Source: Rhea pennata (lineage: Eukaryota; Chordata; Aves; Rheiformes; Rheidae). From it: a stretch of 64,000 nucleotides of DNA. This document shows, one piece after another, positions 58,984 to 64,000 of the stretch. Position 1 is the stretch's first letter; each line of letters starts with the position of its first letter. Under the pieces are notes generated by a model, which saw nothing but the letters and a program-made list of their open reading frames with translations, had not been told where the DNA came from and searched no databases. The translations under genes were made by a program, and so were the position numbers. Location of the stretch: assembly GCF_028389875.1 (NCBI RefSeq), contig NC_084678.1, forward strand, positions 17,266,899 to 17,330,898, given 5' to 3'.

Positions 58984-61900
58984 ATGCGGTGGATAAGCCT
59001 GGCGTTGCTGTTCTTCATCAATCCCGCGGAAATGCTCCCGCAGAGCCGGGGGAAGAAACAAGGTAGGATGCGCGCGGCGGCCGGCGCGTCCCGGGTCCCG
59101 GGCACGGCGAGCCCCGGGCACCGCGAGCCCCCAGCCACCTCAAGCCTGCAGCCACCACAGGCCTCTGGGCCACCACGAGCCCTGGCCACTGCGAGCCCTG
59201 GGCAGCAGGAGCCCCCAGCCACTGCAAGCCCCTGGCCACCACAAGCTCCCAGGCAGCACAAGCCCCTAGCCACCCTGAGCCCCCAGCCACTGCAAGCCCC
59301 TGGCCACTGCAAGCCCCCCGGCAGCCCGAGCCCCCAGGCAGCACGAGCCCTGCAAAGCACCAGCCCCCCGGCAGCCCAAGCCCCCTGGCAGCCCGAGCCC
59401 CCAGGCAGCATGAGCCCTGCAAAGCACCAGCCCCCCGGCAGCCCAAGCCCCCTGGCAGCCCGAGCCCCCAGGCAGCACGAGCCCTGCAAAGCACCAGCCC
59501 CCCAGCAGCTCGAGCCCCTGAGCGGCACAAGCTCCCCAGCAGCATGAGCCCCCTGGCAGCACAAGTCCCCTGGAGCAGGGTGAGCCCCCCGGCAGGGTGA
59601 GCCCCCCCCCCGGGCAGTGCAAGCCCCCTGGGCACCATGAGCCCCCCGAGAAGTGCGAACCTCTGGGCAGCATGAGCCCCCCCAGCACCATGAGCCCCCT
59701 GGGCACCACGAGCCCCTGGGCAGCGCAAGCCCCCGGCACCACGAGCCCCTGGGCACCATGAGCCCCCAGGCACCGCGAGCCCCTGGGCACCACGAGCCCC
59801 TGGGCACCGCGAGCCCCCGGCAGCACGAGCCCCTGGGCACCATGAGCCCCTGGGCACCGCGAGCCCCCGGCAGCACGAGCCCCTGGGCACCACGAGCCCC
59901 TGGGCACCGCGAGCCCCCGGCAGCACGAGCCCCTGGGCACCATGAGCCCCCAGCACCGTGAGCCCCTGGGCACCACGAGCCCCTGGGCACCGCGAGCCCC
60001 CAGCAGCACGAGCCCCTGGGCACCATGAGCCCCCAGCACCATGAGCCCCCTGGGCACCACGAGCCCCTGGGCACCGCGAGCCCCCGGCAGCACGAGCCCC
60101 TGGGCACCATGAGCCCCCAGCACCACGAGCCCCTGGGCACCACGAGCCCCCGGGCACCGCGAGCCCCCAGCACCACGAGCCCCCGGGCACCGCGAGCCCC
60201 CAGCACCGCGAGCCCCCGGGCACCGCGAGCCCCCGGCAGCGCGGAGCTGCGGCTGCAGCCGCTCGGAGCAGGCGGGAGGTGTGAAACGGGAGCCGCTTCG
60301 CCGCGCCGGCTGACGCAGCGCCGAGGAGCCGGGGCCGGCTGCTCCCCGCGCCGGCGGGCACCCAGCAAGGCGCTGCGAGCCGGGGCGATGCCGGGTCCCG
60401 CGTGGCCCTGCTGCCCGCGGGCGGGGGGGACGCGGCACAAGGAGCAGCCGCGGAAGCGCCTGCGGAGCGGGTAGTGCAGAACGGGCCGTTTTCCCAGTAT
60501 TTCAGTTCTCCCCTTACGGCGCACGGGAAGGACAACGGCCGGGCGCTCACGGCCGGCGCCGCCGACACCCGGGCGCCGCCGGACCCCCGGCCCGTGCTCC
60601 CCGCAGCGGGACGGCTCGGCGCCTCCCCGGCCCCCGCGCGCCCTGTGCCGCGCTGCCCGGCCAAGGCGGCGGGGCCAAAGCCGCCCTGCGCTTCCCCGCT
60701 CAGCTGAGCTTGAGGGCTTGGGCTTTTTTTGCTTCCTCATCCATCCCGTTGCAAAGATTCGCTGGATGGAGCCGAGGCTTCGCGCCCGGCTGGGGCGGGC
60801 GCCGGGCGCTGCCTGCCCTGGCACCGCAGCCGGCGGCTCGGCGTGCACGGTGCATCGGAGCAGCACCGCCGTGGCAGGCCGTGGGGTTGGTGCTGACACT
60901 TGGCATCCGCCCGGCGCTTCCAGGGCATCCCCGGAGCGCGGCGCTGCCGCCGGCACCCCGGAGAGGTGCCGCACCGAAGGGCCTGAGACGTCCCGCTGAG
61001 CCCTTCCAGCGGCACTGGGGGAGCCGCGCTAAAAAAAATCATCAAAAAGAATCAGGGAAGGGAAAAACGCTCGTAAATCCCTCGGTCTCCAGGGAAGCTG
61101 CTCCAGCTGCAGCCAAGAACACAAATGTTGTCAGCGTTCGGTAAATACGTAACGGAGACCATAACAACTTAATGGATCCAAGGTGCCTCGTTAGCGGGCG
61201 CCCAGAGGCTGCAGCCACCGCCACCCCCCCGGCCGCGGCACGTCCCGGCCGGGGCCGCGCGGAGCCCGCCCGGGCAGCGGGCACCCCGCCTTCACCGCCC
61301 GCTTCCTTTGCAATGCCCCATTTCGGGGGGGTTTAAGCACGCGAGCGATTTTGCTCCTGCTGGTCACCTCCAGGCTGCTCTTTGGGAGCAGAGCCGTGGC
61401 CGGCGCCCCGGCGGGAGGCACCTTCCCCGCCGCCCTCGGCACGCTCCCTTCATCCTCCGCACGCTCCCTCCGTCCTCAGCACTCTCCTTCTGTCCTCGGT
61501 GCTCTCCCGCCGCCCTCGGCACGCTCCCTCCGTCCTCCGTGCGCTCCCTCCGTCCTCCGTGCGCTCCCTCCGTCCTCAGCACTCTCCCTCTGTCCTCGGC
61601 ACGCTCCCTCCATCCTCCGCACGCTCCCTCCATCCTCCGCACGCTCCCTCCGTCCTCGGCACGCTCCCTCCATCCTCCGCACGCTCCCTCCGTCCTCAGC
61701 ACTCTCCCTCTGTCCTCGGTGCTCTCCCGCCGCCCTCGGCACGCTCCCTCCGTCCTCCATGCGCTCCCTCCGTCCTCCATGCGCTCCCTCCGTCCTCCGC
61801 GCTCTCCCTCCGTCCTCCGCACGCTCCCTCCGTCCTCGGTGCTCTCCCGCCATCCTCGGCACGCTCCTTCCATCCTCCGCACACTCCCTCCGTCCTCCGC

Positions 61901-63289
61901 ACACTCCCTCCGTCCTCAGCACTCTCCCTCCATCCTCCGCACGCTCCCTCCGTCCTCCGTGCGCTCCCTCCGTCCTCGGCACACTCCCTCCATCCTCCGC
62001 GCTCTCTCTCCATCCTCAGCACGCTCCCTCCATCCTCAGCACTCTCCCTCCATCCTCAGTGCTCTCCCTCCATCCTCGGTACACTCCCTCCGTCCTCCGC
62101 ACGCTCCCTCCGTCCTCCGCGCGCTCCCTCTGCCACTTTCTGCCCGCGCCACTGCGAGGAGCTGAGACCGCTGCAGCGCGGACTCTGCAAGCTGCATGTC
62201 CGTCTGCGAGCAGCCGCTCGCTTCCACTCTGTGCTGCTTCACGTCTCGGACGTGCGGGGACCCTCCACGCGCCTGTGGCACCGGCGCGGCGCTGCCGGCT
62301 GCGGGAGGGCGGCTGCTCCGGGCCCTCGCCAGCGCCAGGGCTGTGCATCAGCCTCCGGCTGCGTTAACGGCACTGCGGCGAGGCTGCTCCTCTCAGCCTC
62401 CTTCAGCCTTTGGTATGGGCAAAAAAGCACCTTAATGCCGCCAGCGGCACGCCGGCAGCCGGGGGCCGGGCCGGGAGCACGCACCCTGCGTCCTGGCGCC
62501 GGCACCGGCCGCGCAACAAGCTGTCGGTCAAAAACATGAAGCGCCAGCCCTTGGTGCCGAAGAGCCGTGCAAACTCTTCCAAGGGGCGGCCCGCTGCCCG
62601 GGCGCCGGGGCTGGCGGCTCGCTGCGGGGCTGCGCGGCGGCGCTGGGCACGCGGGGACCCCCGCCCGGCCCCTGGGGCACCGCCGGGCGGCAAGCGGGGC
62701 TGGAGCCGGCAGGGCCGCCGCGGGGCCGCGTGCCGGGCGCCGCGCGTCTGCCTCCCGCCGAGCCGGGCCCCGCCGCCGGGCTTCCCTGCGCCCCCCCGGC
62801 CCCGGCGGCTGCAGCCTCTCCGCGTGTCTCCCGCAGCGAGCGCCGGCGTGCTTGGGAACTGCACGGGCTGCGTCCTGTGCTCGGAGGACAACGGCTGCGT
62901 CGCCTGCCACCACCGGCTCTTCCTGCTCATCCGGAGGGACGGCATCCGCCAGCACGGCGTCTGCGTCCACACCTGCCCCCCCGGCTTCTTCGGCGTGCGA
63001 GGCCTCGAGCTCAACAGATGCACGAGTAGGTGGCCGGAGACACCCCCCCGCTCCCCGCCACGGTGCCGGCATCGCCCTGCGCCGCGAGGCGGGCGCCCGC
63101 CCGGGCGGCCCCGCTCACCGGGGCGCCTCGCCCCGCTCCCCGCAGAGTGCCGCTCGCCCAGCTGCGAGAGCTGCTTCAGCAGGGACTTCTGCATGAAATG
63201 CAAAGAGAAGTTTTACTTGCACAAAGGCCAGTGCTTCCGGCAGTGCCCGCCCGGCACCGCCGCCCGGCCCGGCGCCCGCGAGTGCCAAG
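58984..63289 (+). CDS. RSPO4: R-spondin 4, first three coding exons (3' part outside window)
   Basis: Exons 58984-59062, 62837-63025 and 63146-63289 join in phase to give 137 residues; the thrombospondin repeat and basic tail exons lie beyond the window. The start at 58984 gives a signal peptide (MRWISLALLFFINPAEML). Exon 2 encodes furin-like repeat 1 (GNCTGCVLCSEDNGCVACHH; RLFLLIRRDGIRQHG; TCPPGFFGVRG) and exon 3 furin-like repeat 2 (SCESCFSRDFCMKCKEKFYL; CFRQCPPGT). In the family, repeat 1 binds ZNRF3/RNF43 and repeat 2 binds LGR4-6, raising Wnt signalling; human RSPO4 loss causes anonychia. The RR-G-R signature and cysteine spacing are intact. RSPO4 rather than RSPO1-3 is supported by its place beside PSMF1. 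Intron 1 is 3.8 kb and repeat-filled; intron 2 is only 120 bases. Confidence 0.95.
59100..60240. repeat. 16-17-bp minisatellite in RSPO4 intron 1
   Basis: About 68 units such as GAGCCCCTGGGCACCAC (17) and GAGCCCCCGGCAGCAC (16). The right half is more regular, with blocks of three to four units repeated. It starts about 40 bases after the exon 1 donor. Long open frames on both strands are artefacts. Confidence 0.95.
61430..62130. repeat. 20-bp pyrimidine-rich minisatellite in RSPO4 intron 1
   Basis: About 35 copies of CACGCTCCCTCCGTCCTCCG and close variants (CATCC for CGTCC, CTCAGCACT, CTCGGTGCT). Strongly C/T on the sense strand. Open in several frames on both strands. Confidence 0.96.
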
Positions 63290-64000
63290 GTAAGCGGTGC
63301 CCCCAGCCCCGCAGGGCGCGCGCCGGGGCCGCCCCGAGCCTGTGGCTCATCTCGGAGGCATTTCGAGGCCGGCGGCTGCAATCCCTCAGCAGTTCTGCGG
63401 AAATCTGCCTTCCCAGGCACATGTGCTGAGCAGCCCCGGTGCCGGCGCCGAGCCACGCGCCGTGCCGCGCCGCGCCGCGCCGGGGGGGCAGCGAGGTGCC
63501 GAGGCCGGCAGCGCCGGGGAGGCGCGCGGGGAGGGCGCCCCGCGCCCCCGGGCAGCGCTCGGCCCCGCGCAGCCCTCCCCTCCGCGGAGCGAACCCCCCC
63601 CGGGGAGGCTCCTCCCGCCGCGCCGAGAGCTTTGGGACGCCCAAGGCGCCGGCGGCTTCCCCGCGGCGGCCCCGGGCCTCAGCCCGCCTCAGCCGGCGCC
63701 TGCGCCCCCGCGGCGCGGGCACCCGCGCCGGGCCGGCCGGGCGGCGCGGGCACGCCGGCGCGGTGCCGGGGGAAGCGGGAGGGGGCTGAGGGCATGTTTT
63801 TGGGACGTAACTGGCCGGGCTGAAGCTGTTTTAATAAATCTCCGCTTACGAGCTGGCAGAGGGACGGACCGCGTGAGACAGCTCTCCGCGCGCCCTGGAG
63901 CGAGATCCGAGGCGCCGGCGCGGGAGACGCGCGGCCGGGAGGGCGAGCGCGGGCGGCGGCGGCGGCCGGGGCGGCTTCGCCCTCGGCGCCGGGCCGGTGG
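63290..64000 (+). other. RSPO4 intron 3, partial
   Basis: Follows the donor CAAG|GTAAGC. GC-rich; no thrombospondin-repeat exon is visible before the window ends. Confidence 0.6.

Noticed and set aside
58734-60974. 746-codon Gly/Ala/Pro-rich minus-strand frame
   Set aside because: It is the antisense of RSPO4 exon 1 plus the 16-17-bp intronic array.
61364-62539. Arg/Glu/Gly-rich and Ser/Pro-rich frames
   Set aside because: Artefacts of the 20-bp array in RSPO4 intron 1.

Overview
The window looks like vertebrate nuclear DNA, most likely from a bird microchromosome. Coding sequence is split by canonical GT-AG introns. Most of the sequence is very GC-rich with CpG islands and many minisatellites. 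The one dispersed repeat I can name is a decayed CR1 LINE, the typical sauropsid retroelement. Five genes are recognisable, in this order: SNPH (-), RAD21L1 (-), TMEM74B (+), PSMF1 (-), RSPO4 (+, cut by the window end). This matches the order and relative orientation I recall for human 20p13, so the block appears to be conserved.

Layout: 1-3028 holds all four coding exons of SNPH; its 3' UTR runs off the left edge. 3029-9060 is CpG-rich upstream sequence ending in an island with a perfect RFX X-box and an NF-E2/AP-1 site. 9060-26800 is a sharply bounded AT-rich block holding the 12 coding exons of RAD21L1 (12637-26769), plus an unexplained exon-like open stretch at 9777-9998. 26915-29165 is a 29-bp minisatellite just upstream of the RAD21L1 start, followed by a CpG island. 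29480-33860 shows no gene I can support. 34818-35264 is TMEM74B, with a G-rich minisatellite before it and a 64-65-bp one after it. 40514-47951 is PSMF1 (7 coding exons), with minisatellites in intron 1 and upstream of the promoter. 48080-58630 is intergenic, with a pentanucleotide array, a 33-bp array and a few AT-rich or motif-dense islands. 58735-64000 is the promoter and first three coding exons of RSPO4, with two minisatellites in intron 1.

The genes do unrelated jobs: axonal mitochondrial anchoring (SNPH), meiotic cohesin (RAD21L1), a small membrane protein (TMEM74B), proteasome regulation (PSMF1) and Wnt potentiation (RSPO4). They are linked only by conserved neighbourhood. All exon joins were read by eye; reading phase is continuous in every gene, giving 481 aa (SNPH), 537 aa (RAD21L1), 148 aa (TMEM74B), 271 aa (PSMF1) and 137 aa so far (RSPO4). 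I found no convincing new multi-gene system. The most notable points are the minisatellite close to nearly every gene start, the repeat-built splice tract of RAD21L1, the Tyr-to-Phe change at the PSMF1 C-terminus, and the unidentified exon-like sequence near 9.9 kb.
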